From assembly GCF_029867415.1 (NCBI RefSeq), contig NC_081183.1, positions 143,545,097-143,609,096 on the forward strand: DNA of 64,000 nucleotides, in the 5' to 3' direction. Origin of the DNA: Vicia villosa. Taxonomy: Eukaryota > Streptophyta > Magnoliopsida > Fabales > Fabaceae. Below the pieces are notes generated by a model. It ran no database searches and was not told the DNA's origin. It saw only the letters and a program-made list of their open reading frames with translations. Shown piece after piece: positions 1 to 12,230 of the stretch (position 1 is the first letter of the stretch; every line of letters begins with the position of its first letter). Made by a program: the position numbers and the translations under genes.

Positions 1-787
1 AATATTGTATAACAAAGATTTTATCCAAACATTAAGTCATATATTCCAAAACAAAACAAAAAAATAACATTAAAGAATAAAGATCCACTCATGCAAAAGC
101 AAAGGCACAAAGGTTGGTCTCACAAATTTTGCTTTAATAAGACCCCACATATTTATGCTCTTTTTTATTTATGATTATGCCTCCAGTCCTTCACATGTTA
201 TAGAAATTGCACATGAAAAAAAAAAAAAAAACATCCATTTTTTAAAGAGTAAATAGTTATTTTGACCTAAATGAATAACTAAAAAGACACCTGGTGACAT
301 TTTGCAATTTTAATACATTCAAGGACTGTAATGACAGCATCTCTCACATTCAAAAATCAAAATGATTGTTATGAAAAACTCTATTTTTAGCATTGATGTC
401 CCTTTACCTCATAACACGACCAGGTGACCTAAAAAAACTCGTGAGAAATTTAAAGTAATGAGACAGTATTCAACAGCAAAATGGAAGATATATCATTCCT
501 TAAAGTCACCAAGTTTCTCCTCTGTTGCCATATATAAGATCCATTAAACCAATGTACATCCTAATTGCATGAGACTAAAAAGGAGAATGCATTATATTGT
601 CTCAATTAAGCGTTCTGAATGAGCTACATTTGCCAGAGCAGTTACTTCTAGCTCTACGAGACAGTAAAACTGCAATCACATACATGTAAACGCCAATCAG
701 TATTAAAGCCATACACAGGGAAGGTGCTGAGTCAAAGCTTAAACAAAAGAAAACTCACCAGTGAACCTTTTCATTATGAGGTTTTAG
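1..787. other. 3' flank of NRPD4-like gene
   Basis: AT-rich stretch with no convincing coding sequence. It lies downstream of the stop codon of the minus-strand gene that ends at 788, so it should hold that gene's 3' UTR and terminator. I could not place the polyadenylation site. A short poly-A run lies near 217-231. Confidence 0.5.
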
Positions 788-3455
788 TTACATAGTCTGT
801 TTAAACTTAGCAAGCTCACTCAACGATTCTTCGATAGGTAGGCTGTTAATGCCTCTCTTACCCTGAAATAGATAGATACTGTGAGATGGTAAGATCCTAT
901 TAGCATATTATTTTCTTTTTTATTAGGGTGTCTTCTTGACAAGAAGGATTTAAAAACCTCAGAAGATGTTTAAGCAAATAGAAAATCCAATAGGTCCTGT
1001 AATGACATTAAAATGGACACCGATCCAACTAAAGGATATAATTCAAGCTTTAATAATGAATCTAACTCATTCTTAGGAAACTGACCAATAAGGTGATAAA
1101 GATAAATGTCTCCACATTCTTAAAAGTCCTAACAACCCCACTTAACCCACAACTGAACATCTAGGGTGTGACAAGAGTGGTCTGACAATAGGTGGCCCTT
1201 CAGATATTACTCCATTTTGATACCATTTTAAAATGAGCTAGGCTTAACTCAACCTTACAAAATCGGCTTGTAAGGTGAGGAATTTCTCCCACTTAAGAAC
1301 ACATTTTCTTATCATATCTCATCAAATGTGAGTCTCTTAATAGATGCAATAGGCAACAAACTAGTTGGAGAAATTGTAATTTATTTGCCAATAAGGCCTT
1401 CAGTACCAAAAACCATGCAGCCACCGTTAATGATTTAAATGAAAGTAACACAAAATGCCTCGTGTCATCATACCTTAAGTGATGGGAGGAGAGCAAAAAC
1501 TTCATCAGCGGTTTCTGGGTATGCATTAGAAATCACACATATCTGCAGGGGATAATGATATCAAGAAAGCAACATAATATGGTAAAAACAAAGGAAGTTA
1601 GAATAAGACTGATACCTCGCTCTCAGTGAGACCATGATTCAGTAGAGGCCTAATATTTGAGTCAAGAGAAGAACTTTATGGGGATTTAGAGAGAAGGGAT
1701 ATAAAAAACATAACAATATTGTAACTTATCCATGCAAACAAACCCACGCACCGACAGCACACGGATGTATAAAGTATAAACATTCAGCAAACAAAAAAAT
1801 AAAGGATACTCAAGAGTGAGTCTAGCAAACTCAGGGTTTGAATGCTTGTTGCTGCTTTTGGCATAGTGTAGTCCCTTGTCAAATGATCTACAACGGAAAA
1901 TAAAGAAGAAAGTTGGGATCAGAGAAATGAATCTTCAATGCTAATAACAAACCTTAAAAAAAGCATGCATTCTTTTCAATAGGAAAGAATCTTAGCGTCT
2001 CTCTTACGCAGGCATTTTCATAGCTGGATCTCTAGATAACGAAACCATACGATCTTGAATTCCTTGTAACAAAACTGCAGCCTCGCAGTCCATCAGGCAT
2101 TTGATATTGTCAGGAAGTTCTGCAAATGTCATTCAGGGAGAATTAATGCTGTTGATATCACTAAGAAAATTTCAGGTTTAATATGAGATAAATTTAGGTT
2201 TCATGCAGTGTTGTAGATGAGGGGAGGCAGAAGGCCAAAAATCCACCATATAAACATGCCATTGCGGCATATGGTGCTGTCATGGCAGACAGCATTCCTT
2301 CACAAATTTCCTGAGGTTATGAAAAAACGCCATTTAAACATGCCATTATGGCCTATAGTGCATTCATGGCACGGCCATTTAACAACATTGATTTCATATA
2401 ATGATGTAATGCAACCTAAATGGCTAAATCACAATGTGAACAAAAAGCTACAAATTAATAATATATTATATTCCCTCCATCCTATATTGTCCAAATTTGA
2501 TTGTGGTTTTCCATCTCCAATGAAGTATTAAATAACTTTGTTCACATATACCCTTATCCTTATAATACCGCACTATTTTTTCTCTTAAGAGATAGCACCA
2601 CTACCTTAAACATCATACAATATGGGATGGAGGGAGAACGATTTACATAAATTCATAGTAAAAGCAAACAAGAGATAATGTATGCAAGCACCAACCTTGA
2701 TCAACTCTATGTTCAAATTGATGTGGGTCTTTTGCTGCAGAACTCTTTCCACCATTTGCAAACTTATCTCCTTTTCCTCTACCAAAATCAGCTAGAAAAT
2801 AGGAAGAAAAAAAAAAAAGAAGAAGAAAAATCAGGAAAAAAGAATCATGATTCAGAAAGCTAGGGTAAAAAATGATCAATCAATTGAAAGACTAACGAAT
2901 ATGTGCCACATTACGGAGTCACTAAAATAATCAAGATAACAATAACTTCAGAAATTACAATCATACCTTTTCCACCAGATTTTTGACCGTTTAGTACAGA
3001 TTCAAATGGACCTATATACAACCAAGCAATACTTTCAGGAAGAGATCACACAACTAGTTGTAAACACGATCAGTAACTCAAATCATCATTCTAAGCAGCT
3101 TGTATACTCCAGTTAGAAGAAGTACAAAGATAATAGAATAATAATGCTAACCTTCTTTGGCAAACTGAACCTTCCTTGCCTTTGCTGATTTTGTTGCACT
3201 ATCGTCTTTCCCCTTTAGGGATCCTACCAAGAAAAAAACAACCAAATGCTCATTCTCCAAGATAGCTTATAGCTTATGAAAACAGCTGATAACTTATACA
3301 AAAACAATTTAACCCTAATAGAACAACCTAACAGAAAATTAAACCCTAACAAAGCAAATTGGAAAAAATACCCAAAACTCAAAAAGTGAAATGAATGTCC
3401 AATTTTGAGTACCTTTGCTTAAGAGAGAACCAGCCTTTCCTCCTTTGTCAGACAT
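788..3455 (-). CDS. NRPD4: RNA polymerase IV/V shared subunit 4 (NRPD4/NRPE4-like)
   Basis: Nine coding exons, read 3' to 5' on the plus strand: 3413-3455, 3152-3223, 2967-3011, 2696-2791, 2008-2119, 1810-1887, 1616-1649, 1474-1542 and 788-862. All introns are GT-AG, phases agree at every joint, and the total is 624 nt (207 aa). The N-terminus MSDKGGKAGS is followed by a basic, low-complexity linker. The Rpb4-like core begins near residue 85 with ELPDNIKCLMDCEAAVL and continues through SRDPAMKMPASFDKGLHYAK and ICVISNAYPETADEV. It ends in SLSELAKFKQTM. This order and length fit Arabidopsis NRPD4/NRPE4 (RDM2, about 205 aa) better than the Pol II paralogue NRPB4, which lacks the MS(D/E)KGGK start and the linker. 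The family forms the stalk of Pol IV and Pol V in RNA-directed DNA methylation in the nucleus. No lesion was seen. The match is from memory of the family. Confidence 0.9.
2468..2637. mobile_element. Stowaway-like (Tc1/mariner) MITE in an intron
   Basis: About 170 bp bounded by inverted repeats: TTCCCTCCATCCTATATTG on the left, with the reverse complement of CTCCCTCCATCCCATATTG on the right. The CTCCCTCC start is characteristic of Stowaway elements, which insert at TA; a TA lies at the left edge. The element sits in the intron between NRPD4-like coding exons 4 and 5 and does not touch its splice sites. Confidence 0.65.
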
Positions 3456-3770
3456 TGCGAAAACTTGCTTAGGACTGCAAAATTTCAAAGAGAGTGCAAT
3501 GCAGGTAAAATCAAACAACACAAGTGATCTAAAAGGACTAGTAGTGTTGTTTGAGGGTTGAATATGGGAGTGGAAATTAATTTCGAATTCAGATTATGAT
3601 TATTTGTTTCCCTTTTTGAAATTGAAATGGTTTTTGTTAGACATGCATGGATTTTGGGGAGAATTGGAAGATGAGTTACTCACCGAAGCGAAGTGAAGGT
3701 TGAGTTGGAGCAGAGGAAGTAAACGAGAGAGTCGATTCGACTGAGATGAAATGGCTCATTAGAATTTAGA
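3456..3770 (-). promoter_or_regulatory. 5' leader and 5'UTR intron of the NRPD4-like gene
   Basis: Upstream of the ATG (3453-3455) a consensus acceptor (TTTTGCAG, ending 3475) and donor (CG|GTGAGT, at 3683-3682) delimit a probable 5'UTR intron of about 209 nt. Non-coding exon parts would be 3456-3474 and 3684 to roughly 3760. The transcription start is not determined. Confidence 0.55.
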
Positions 3771-4170
3771 ACACCGGAATTATTCTTCGAGAATAGGGGT
3801 ATTTTCGTCCTCTTCCATCTTGCTTTTTTTAATTATTAAATTAATTTTTATTTAATAAAATTAAACATAATTCTACTTTAGTCAACTAACTAATTAAAAT
3901 TGGAAGATGTTTAAGCTAACCCAAATTTATCCTTTCATACAAATTAAATTATTAAAAATGTTCTTAGGTGTAGTTTACTACTTCATTCAAAATTGTCCAA
4001 TCAACTAATATCTTTTAGACGTGTGCCAGAATTTTTTCATTTTTTCAATTGGAATTCATGTTTTACTCGGGTATTCTCCCTCTCTCTCTCTCTCTTCAAA
4101 CCATCATCTTTCCCTTTCGTCACTTCTTTTCCTATCCTTTTTCAAACCAATCCTCACCCTTCTCTCTCGT
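3771..4170. other. Intergenic region with a CT microsatellite
   Basis: Upstream region of the NRPD4-like gene, with a pyrimidine-rich plus strand and a (CT)n run near 4079-4096. No coding feature is supported; short plus-strand reading frames here are antisense or low-complexity. The junction with the truncated retroelement to the right lies near 4170-4185, where gag similarity stops. Confidence 0.4.
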
Positions 4171-4382
4171 CACATTTTTCAATGTGCTCGTCCGGGTCCG
4201 ATGTGCCATCGTATGTACCCAGAGGAAGAGGCTTTTTTAATCCAACGGGAAGGGGTATGTCCAGCACTACTCGGGATAGAGGCCCTCGACGTTCTTCTTC
4301 CTCGTCGCCTGCGATGGGAGATGGGGAAGGGCTATAGCTCTGCCTTTGATGTCGATGATGATCCGTGGGGCGAGGGGAAGGT

Positions 4383-6582
4383 TGTAACAGCCCGATTTTA
4401 TTAGATATTTTATTTATTAGCTTATTTGTGTGTTTTATTAATTATTTGTTTATTTAATTATTATGTGGTATTACTAATTAATTGAAATATCTAATTATAT
4501 GCATATTTGTGTTTTATGGTTTAATTAGGTTATTAGTAGTATACTATGTATTGGGCCTAATTAATAATTGGAAGGGTGGGTAATAACATAACTAAGCCCA
4601 TTAAGAAAAAAGATAGTAAGAAGAGGAAAAGTAGGGTTTTAGAGATAACACAATTTGGGGGAAAGGAAGAGAAAGAAGAGAATAGAGGAGAAAGAACATA
4701 GAAGAGAAGAAGAAGGAAATTGTAGATTTCTTGAAGAGGGTGGATTTAAGAGTTAGAGGTAAGGGTTTGAATACAAGTTCTTATAGACTATATGATTGGG
4801 TAATGTGTTTTGTTGTGATTATCTCTTCATCTTTGCAATTTCATGGAAACATAGAAAAGTTAGGGTTTATGAACAAATGTATGAATTGATGATTTGGAAT
4901 GTGTTTTAATTGATGTTTGATGATATTATGATGTTAGAAGACCCACAATAGGTGTTATAATTGAGTCTATAACATGTATTCTACTGATATTTGTGATGCT
5001 TGGTGTTTTCCAACTTGATTGGGTTGAGTTTAGGGGTTTTGGGATGGGTTTCGTATGCTGTTTTCTGTGTTTTGGGGGGTTCCTGAAATCGCCAGTTCGC
5101 GCCGCGAACCTCTGTTGGCGCCGCGAACTGCTTGGCAGAAAGTTTGGAATTTTTGGATTCGCTCAGTTCGCGCCGCGAACCCTGTTGGCGCCGCGAACCC
5201 TGTTTTACAGAACTTTTTCCAAACTTTGAAAGGCCATAACTTTTGATCCGTAGCTCCGTTTTATGCGCCGTTCGAAGCGTTAGAAAGCTATCGTGATATT
5301 CTATATGATAGTATAGGATTTAATTGAACTTGATTGATTAATTGTGACGTTATTATATGGAATGTCATGTGATTGTCTTATGTGTGTTATGTTTGTATGT
5401 GATGTATAACAATTGTTGGAACACTTTGTGTAGATGTATTCATGATGTATGTGATTGGGTATATGATGGTTGTTATGCCTTGTTGCAATTGTTAATTGTG
5501 TGTGTGAATGTTGTGTACAATTGGCGGATAATTCATAGAGTTGGATTATGGTGATATGCGGTAAGTTAAGATTGATGAGATAATCTTAATTGCATAAATT
5601 GTTGGTATTTGTACATACATTCATAGCATGGTCGGCTTTATGGTGGAAGCGGTGAAACTTGGGTTCACATGGTAAGAGACGTTGATCCTTGAATGGAAAT
5701 AGGCGTAGAAGACGTGATCCTTAATTGGAGATAGGCGTATTGGCTTTGATCTTGTCCGGATCGGAAGCGTGGCTTGGATTCTACACATTGAATCGGAAAG
5801 CGGTGAAACATTGGATTCACATTGGGTACCACATGCATTGAGTCACATTTGTTGCATTTCGAGTCACATTGTGTGTTATGTGATTGTCTTGTATACATAT
5901 GATTTGTTTTGGAGTGATGATTGGTATATGATTTGTGAATTGCTTAATTGAGAAGTGTGATGAATAGTAAAATGTATGTTTGTTTATGTTTACATTTCCC
6001 ATTATTATGTTTTCTATAAGAAGTTGAATTCTCACCCTTCTGTTTGAATGTTATCCTTCGTTGATAACGTGCAGGTTCCGACGAGTAGTAGCTTGTCCGA
6101 GGATTTAGCCGAGGAGCTCCTGAGTTTGTTATTGGATTAGGTAGCGAGTCATATGCTCTGATCATGTAACACTTGGGGGGAATTTTATGTAGACTTATGC
6201 TTATGTTTGGATATTGCTATTCTCTATGTTTTGTTGGATATTCGGATGTATTTGTTTGAGATCTCAGATATGTTGTTTAAGGCTATGTAGCCAAAATTGT
6301 GGATTTGATGTTAATTCGAATTTGGTAGATGAATATAGTATGGGATATATTCATTGAAATTTTAATAGCAATTAAATTGTTTTTCCGCAAGCGTTTATGC
6401 ATATGTATGAAAGTATGAGATTTACATTGTGTTACAATTATGATCTTTGCATATTAAGAATGTTGGATGTTTTGTTTTAGGTTTCCATTGTGATGAAAAT
6501 AACATGTGACGCCCTTTTCCTTTATGCATGCTTACTCTGTTTGATTGTATGATATATTTGGGGTTAGAAAAGGGGTGTTACA
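4383..6582 (+). mobile_element. 2.2-kb solo LTR (Ty3/gypsy) with TSD aaggt
   Basis: Starts TGTAACAGCCCGATTTT and ends AGGGGTGTTACA. The 5-bp repeat aaggt flanks it at 4378-4382 and 6583-6587. There is no internal region, so this is a solo LTR left by unequal recombination between two LTRs. The TGTAACAGCCCG start is common in chromovirus LTRs of legumes (Tekay-like is a guess). It lies inside the gag fragment of an older element. Confidence 0.88.
5094..5206. repeat. Four GC-rich palindromic boxes within the solo LTR
   Basis: The box GTTCGCGCCGCGAAC (arms of seven bases around a central C) occurs near 5095 and 5168. The related TTGGCGCCGCGAAC occurs near 5116 and 5187. The boxes are arranged as two pairs about 70 bp apart and are strikingly GC-rich in an AT-rich LTR. 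Confidence 0.7.
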
Positions 6583-7203
6583 AAGGTGTTCTCACGCGTT
6601 TCTGTGTCTGAGGTGATGAAGTGCGCTGACGTGAACGGTACTCCTCTTTGCTTTTCTTGGCGATGAAGGAGTGGTGCTCGCGCCGGGGCGGAGAGTGGTG
6701 ACGTTTCTTGGTTGCCAAGGTGTCCTGCTCGGGACGAGAATGTCTGCGAGGAGGAGTCCTAGCGCGGTGCTTCCGCTCCAATGCCCCAATCCGATCGTTC
6801 TACTGGCGGATCAAGGTATTAGCTTGGTTCAAGGCTGCGAATATGGCAGCCATGACGGTCAGTGTTGGATGGTGTTGTGATCAGATGAGTGTTCTCGGGG
6901 AGAGGAACTTGGTGATTATTGCTGATGGAATTCTCTTGGTGGAAAGTGGGAGTATTCCAGGCATCTTTCGAGGAGAGAGACACAGTGAGGCCATAACGGA
7001 GCTGAGAGACGTCATTGTTGGGGGGAGGCACAATTAGTGCAACATCGGCTTTACCCATTTGACTGAGTGCAGTGTCTGGGGCAGAAGGATTCTCGTTGTT
7101 GCCGGTCATGAAATATGAAAGGTGATTGCTTTTGTTTCTGGGTTCTTGGTCGTGCAAGAAAACGATCAAGAAGGTATAAAAAAGAGAAACGGGGAAGAAG
7201 AAA

Positions 7204-7221
7204 TTCCCACAGACGGCGCCA
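7204..7221 (-). other. Primer-binding site
   Basis: The minus strand reads TGGCGCCGTCTGTGGGAA, one base after the LTR end. TGGCGCCG starts are common in plant Ty3/gypsy elements. I did not assign the priming tRNA. Confidence 0.75.
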
Positions 7222-7222
7222 C

Positions 7223-7722
7223 TGTTTGGGATGAATCAGAACAAGTGGCTAGCAACGACGACTTGATCTCCGGTGATGGTTGAGGAAAAAAAGGTTGTAC
7301 ATGCAAGATACTCCGATGACAAAGTAAGAGAGAGAACAAAGGTACAACAGAAAGTATGAAGTTTTGGGCAAAGTTTGGATTATATTTCCCTCTCGGTGTA
7401 GAGGGCTATTTATTTTATTCTTATTGGTGTTGGACTAGGTCAACCTATATTCGTGGGCCTGGACATAATTCCAGGGCCTATAATATAGGAAACCGTTGAA
7501 CAGATCTTGGTTATCCGAGCAAGAGGAACTAGCCGTTGGCGGGGACGGTGATCTAGCATGCTCGAATAACTCTATGTTGTGGGGGACCCACTGATTAGTC
7601 ACACTTTGTTGAATGGGAGATTTGCCCCCTGCTTGCTCGATGGAGTGGGACTATGCTTATTGTGCCTCTTCACACTTATGAGTGGATTGGGCCAATTAAG
7701 ATGATTAGGCTAGTCCATAACA
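7223..7722 (-). repeat. 500-bp 5' LTR of the truncated element
   Basis: On the minus strand the repeat starts TGTTATGGACTAG and ends CCCAAACA, so it has TG...CA termini next to the primer-binding site. A TATA-like stretch (AAATAAATAGCCC on the minus strand) lies near 7405-7420. The matching 3' LTR is missing, so no target duplication can be read. Confidence 0.75.
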
Positions 7723-10700
7723 GTAGCCCTAGAGAAAGCCTTTGTGTGTGCAAGTGAACTAACCACAAGATGGAGCAAGCATTTGACATGGGTCAAAATA
7801 AGCATTCCTTTCTCTTTGGAGTTTCGTCACAAGATAAGAAATAAGCCAGCAAGCAAAGCATATGATCAGATGAACCCTTAAGAAAGTAGATGAAAGCCAA
7901 GTATCAGATGAAGTTCAAGACCACAAGTGCATCAGATGAACATTAAGGTCACAAAACATCAGAGGAATCCTAAGTTCACAAATGAAGCCTCAAGTATCAA
8001 GATGAACCAAAGTCTTAGATGAATCTCCAAGCATAGGGAAAACATCCTAAGTTTAAGTCTAAAATTCAAACTCCATAAGCATGGGATAGTAACATCAACT
8101 CCACACAAAATTATTAAGATTTTTTTAGGGTTTTCTCATGTTTAAGTGTTTTGGTCTTTTGATGAAAAAGAAAATAAAAGTCTAAGGGCATAGAGAAAAA
8201 AGGCATAAAAGTAAAGAGCACGAAAGGTAAAATGCTATGAATGTAAATGACACAAAATAAATGATATTAAAGTAAAGGCATAAAAGTAAAGTTAGTACAA
8301 TTAATGGTCAAGTTAGTGTTAATGATCAATTAACCAATTCGGGATAATCTAGCGCTACGTTAAGCAATCGTAAGTGTACTTATGTAGAAGTAACATCTAT
8401 ATGAGGTCGGTCAATAGCAATTTATGTGCCATAATTGTTAGAGAAATGATAGAAATCATTCTCCTAAAACAAGTAGCACAAGTGAAAACAAAATAAAAAA
8501 AAGAAGGAAATGAAGAAGAAGTGAAGAGAATAGACAATTGATCAAGCACTAAGGTAAAGAAGATGAGATTATTACTCCAATAAAACCTCTTCATGATACC
8601 CTAATACAAACTTATCCTCAATCCAAAGTACTAAAAATAATCAAATGATCATTTAATTGTATATTTGAAATGATGAATGTTCATCAAGCATCAATCCAAA
8701 GGCAATTGAACAAGACGACACTTCAATCAACCAAAATTGACCAAGTCAACCAAAAGTCAGAAGCAAACAACCAATTAAAATCAAAAGAAAAAGATTAAAA
8801 GATTTTTTTAAAAGATTTTTAAATGAATTAAAATAGAAATTAAAAGGATAATTCAAAACAAATATCAAATGGTCAAATAAATGACCAAGAAAATTATAAA
8901 AAATCAAGAAAATTAAACAAGATCTCAAAAGTTAGATTTCAAAATATTTAAAAATGATATAGAAATAATTTGTTGAAAATGAATTAAAGAGAAAATGATA
9001 GAAAAATAATAATAAAAATATTAAAAATCATTTATAAAATCTGAAGAAAAAAATATAAGGTACAAAATAATTTTTGTCAATTTAAAAAAAAAGGAATTAA
9101 AAAGGTTAAGATAGCTATTTTTAATCATTTTTTAAAATAAATAAAATAAAAGGAATTAAAATAGAAAAAGAAATAAAAATGCTACGGCTACTTGATGTTG
9201 CAGCGCGTGATTAGATAGATTTAAATTTTGGTACCAAAATGCATGCAGTGTTCATCTTCAACGTCTTGCCATTTGATTTTTGCAGAACATTGAACTAGTT
9301 GTTTTAAACTTAAAATCCACATGTTTTAGCTTCAACTAACATCATTTTTCATGTCTCTTCACTCATGAACAATTTATTTGTTATGAGTGAAGAGAATTTT
9401 GCAGAAAACGCAATAACCCTAAAAACTTCAAAGTAAAATTAAATGATGAACACAATGAGTAAAGTTTAGATAGGTTAGGGACTTTGATCAGTGGAACAAG
9501 ACGAAAAGTGTGATATCTCGTTTGAATGAAATAGGAACTCGTATCTACCTTTCTCAAGTGAGCTTCAAGGTCTCAAAATTGTGGAATCGAGTTGAGCTTT
9601 ACAAGAGGTTTCAAACTTTTGTAATGCTTCAGTTAGCTTCAGATGAAGATGATGAAGCTTTCTGAGCATAAATTTGAGGTTAAGATCAAGAGAAAATAGG
9701 AATACAAACTTCTGGTTTTTAAAGGTTTTATGAGCTATGGAGGCAGAGTTTTTATGACTTTCAAAGCTTGCTAATGAAGGGGAAATAATGCTCTATTTAT
9801 AGAGAAATGAATGAGCTCATGTATGTGTGAATTCCAGAACCCAAACGTGTGAATCAAAGTTGAGAATTTTCTAGATCCAAGTGTGGGAAAAATGGAATGA
9901 AATGCGTGACTTGTTGCTCCTTTCAGGTCGTTTTGCTTTGTACCAAACACGTTTCATCATCACAACAAAGTTTTCACATATGCAAGTGGTCCCATTTGAG
10001 GTTTAGGTCATTTCCAATTACGGGTCATGTACAAAAATGCAGAGTTCAAATCACCACGTTCACCCTAGGTCCAAATAAAATCCACTCGTGCGCTTCTTGA
10101 TTTTCTTTTGCCAAATGTTCCTTTCATGGAGTAGAACACAATGCAAAAAGAACCACTTCAACTAGATGCTTGATGTGAAAATGGAGAGCTTGTAAAGTTG
10201 ATGTTTCACCACTGAAAAATAGGTCAGACATTAGGTCAAACATGTCATGACCTAGTTTTGTGCATAAATGGCCTTCAAGATTTGAGGTACCTAGAGCATG
10301 AATTGATGTTTGACCTTTGAATCAAAGTTGTAAAGGACATCAAGAGGGAAATTTGGCTCAAAAAAACACCCAAAAATATTAAGAATTGAAGAAGTTATGG
10401 TATTTGGACCAAAGGCATGCCACACTTGATTTTTAGGTTAAACCAATTTGTACCATCTTGTAACTTTTGACATTTTTCTTGCAATCCTAGGCATAATGAT
10501 GATCATATGTACTTCAAATGAATGATCCTTGGTTGTTCTTTTATTAAACTTGACAAAATCTTGAGGAATTGATGAAGAAGGCATGGAAATAATCACATAA
10601 ACCTATCTTGAAATGACTTAAAACCAAGCAACAAACTTGAACTATTTTTGATCAAATGATGCTTGACATGATTGTGACCTAATATTAGAGGCCATGCCTT

Positions 10701-11028
10701 GAAGTTAAAGCTCTTGAGAATCAATGGTTGACCATTCGTTGACTTGAGAGATCAAAACCCTAATTTAGAAACCACACTTGATATTTTGATTCAAAGCTCT
10801 ACCTGGCAAAACAAGAAAAGGAAACCAAGCATATTTTTGTATTTTGAATAAGGGTTAATTATAATTGAAATAAAAATAAGTCTAAAAGAAAAATATACAC
10901 AAAGGGTGCTAGGTGATCTCAAAGGCAGACCTAAAGACAAAGGGATAGGACGCTACCATACTTGTGACCTTATCTAAATATATGTGAATGATAGGTGGGA
11001 TCTTAGGGATAAAAATTGGGATATGACA
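7723..11028 (-). repeat. Old LTR, probably Tat/Ogre-like, partial
   Basis: The right edge reads GGGATATGACA (ending 11028), so on the minus strand the repeat starts TGTCATATCCC, like the Ogre LTRs in this window (TGTCATACCCC). A minus-strand TATA box (CTATAAATAGAG) lies at 9789-9800. The body is AT-rich with no coding sequence. The other end is not recognisable and is probably lost at the junction with the 500-bp LTR near 7723. No target duplication was found, and family placement is inference. Confidence 0.5.
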
Positions 11029-11587
11029 GGTGCGTCTAAGTTAGTAGATGGATCAACAAAGTAATTAGGTGGAAACGTTTCTAGAGGTAGAAGTTTGGAC
11101 AAAGTGGTGGTGACAAGTTGAGCTAGAAGGATGTTGGATGGTTGTGATGTGGCAAAAACTATGATTGTGGTTATGGCGGGGTTGGTTTTTGAAAAGATAT
11201 TGCATAAGGTTGAGGGAGAGAGATGGATAGTTGTTGAGAGTTAGGAATGATGAATTTATTTGGATTTTCTGAGTTGGGAGCTATCTTTGTTCCAAGTGTG
11301 GAAACAAGACGTGGTAAAGGTAAATGTGGAATAGAGATGTAAGTGGTGGATGAATTATCAAAAGCGAATTTGAGTAATGAGTTATCTAGAATAGACTTAC
11401 TTGCAACAATGTTCTTGAGAGGAGAAATAGTCTCCACAACCTTATCAGAACCTTTAGGAGCAGAAGCTTTGACCTCAACTTCTTTTATTGGTTCTAGAGT
11501 CTTAATGGAAAACTAATATGCAATAAATAAAAATTTCATATAAAAATGACTCAGTGTAGACCGTATGCATTGTAACTAGGGGTGTGA
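11029..11587. other. Unassigned stretch with a short open frame
   Basis: A minus-strand frame (11171-11437, extending open upstream) is rich in Ser, Pro, Asn and Leu (for example SIPHLPLPRLVS). It has no start context, motif or family I recognise. It may be a remnant of a larger transposon protein. I do not call it a gene. Confidence 0.25.
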
Positions 11588-12230
11588 ATAGACTGAGTCG
11601 AGTTAGGCATTGCTAAGTCTAAGTCTGACCTGCTAAAAATTTCAAAGTCTAATCCTGGCATCTGTCCTATCATAAACTTATTTTTAAAACCTGAGTCTGG
11701 TCTTTTCAAACGCCTGGTTGACCTATTAACCTACATAAAAGCCTATTTATTTAAACATTTGTAAATTAGCAATTCAACTAATTAATGTTTAAATAGACTA
11801 ACACACATTAAAAGATCAATGAGACTAAATACTTATTTGCATTGATTTATTCAAGTTTACCAAGTAACATAAGTTTTATTATACTATTTGTTTAAGAAAA
11901 CTTATAAAAATAACTTATGACATTGTTCATAAGGTTTTTCAATTTATTTTCATAAGTTCTTCAAAATAAACAAACTTTATTTTTGTAGTTTAATTCAAAA
12001 TACAAATATGATAATAACAATAAATTTATTCATATTTATTTAAATTGGTTGGTCTGATAGATTTAAAATGTTTATTTTATGGCCTTAAGCCTAATTTATT
12101 TAACTAAATAGACTTATAAATAAATAGATTTTTTCTATTAAAAAAGTATGGCCTGACCTTGTATAAGTTAAACTGTATGCCCCTTTAGTTGGTCTGACAT
12201 ATTCTCATCCTCGACTTGACATCAATCTAT
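11588..12230. mobile_element. Possible degenerate non-autonomous DNA element
   Basis: Begins with TAGGGGTGTGAATAGAC followed by repeated GAGTC/GTCTGACCTG-type words, a style seen in many non-autonomous hAT-related elements of plants. A convincing opposite terminal repeat or 8-bp duplication was not found, so both limits and class are uncertain. Confidence 0.25.

Larger units (their letters stand above)
4183..7109 (-). pseudogene. gag N-terminal fragment split by a solo LTR
   Basis: The minus-strand frame begins at 7109 (MTGNNENPSAPD); an in-frame ATG at 7169 is an alternative start. It runs to 6588, where the solo LTR interrupts it, and resumes at 4382. Across the junction the reading continues through an Arg/Ser/Pro-rich linker (for example ARTPPRRHSRPEQDT) into IPLPVGLKKPLPLGTYDG and TSDPDEHIE. 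That LYDGTxDPxEHL-like block is where the plant Ty3/gypsy gag core normally starts. The capsid core beyond it, zinc knuckle and pol are absent. The product cannot be functional. Confidence 0.75.
4171..7722 (-). mobile_element. Truncated Ty3/gypsy element: LTR, PBS, start of gag
   Basis: A minus-strand element fragment. It has an LTR of 500 bp (7223-7722), a primer-binding site (7204-7221) and gag N-terminal coding sequence. It ends abruptly near 4171-4185, and no 3' LTR is present. A later solo LTR insertion (4383-6582) with a perfect target duplication cuts it in two. Removing that insertion makes gag continuous, which confirms the order of events. Confidence 0.8.

Noticed and set aside
4021..4404. 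Plus-strand open frames with Arg/Gly and Ser-rich ends
   Set aside because: The 4185-4382 part is the antisense of gag (IPLPVGLKKPLPLG on the minus strand), and the rest is pyrimidine-rich intergenic DNA.
11588..12230. Defined hAT MITE
   Set aside because: Only one end looks like a terminus. No matching inverted end or 8-bp duplication was seen, so it is listed only with low confidence.
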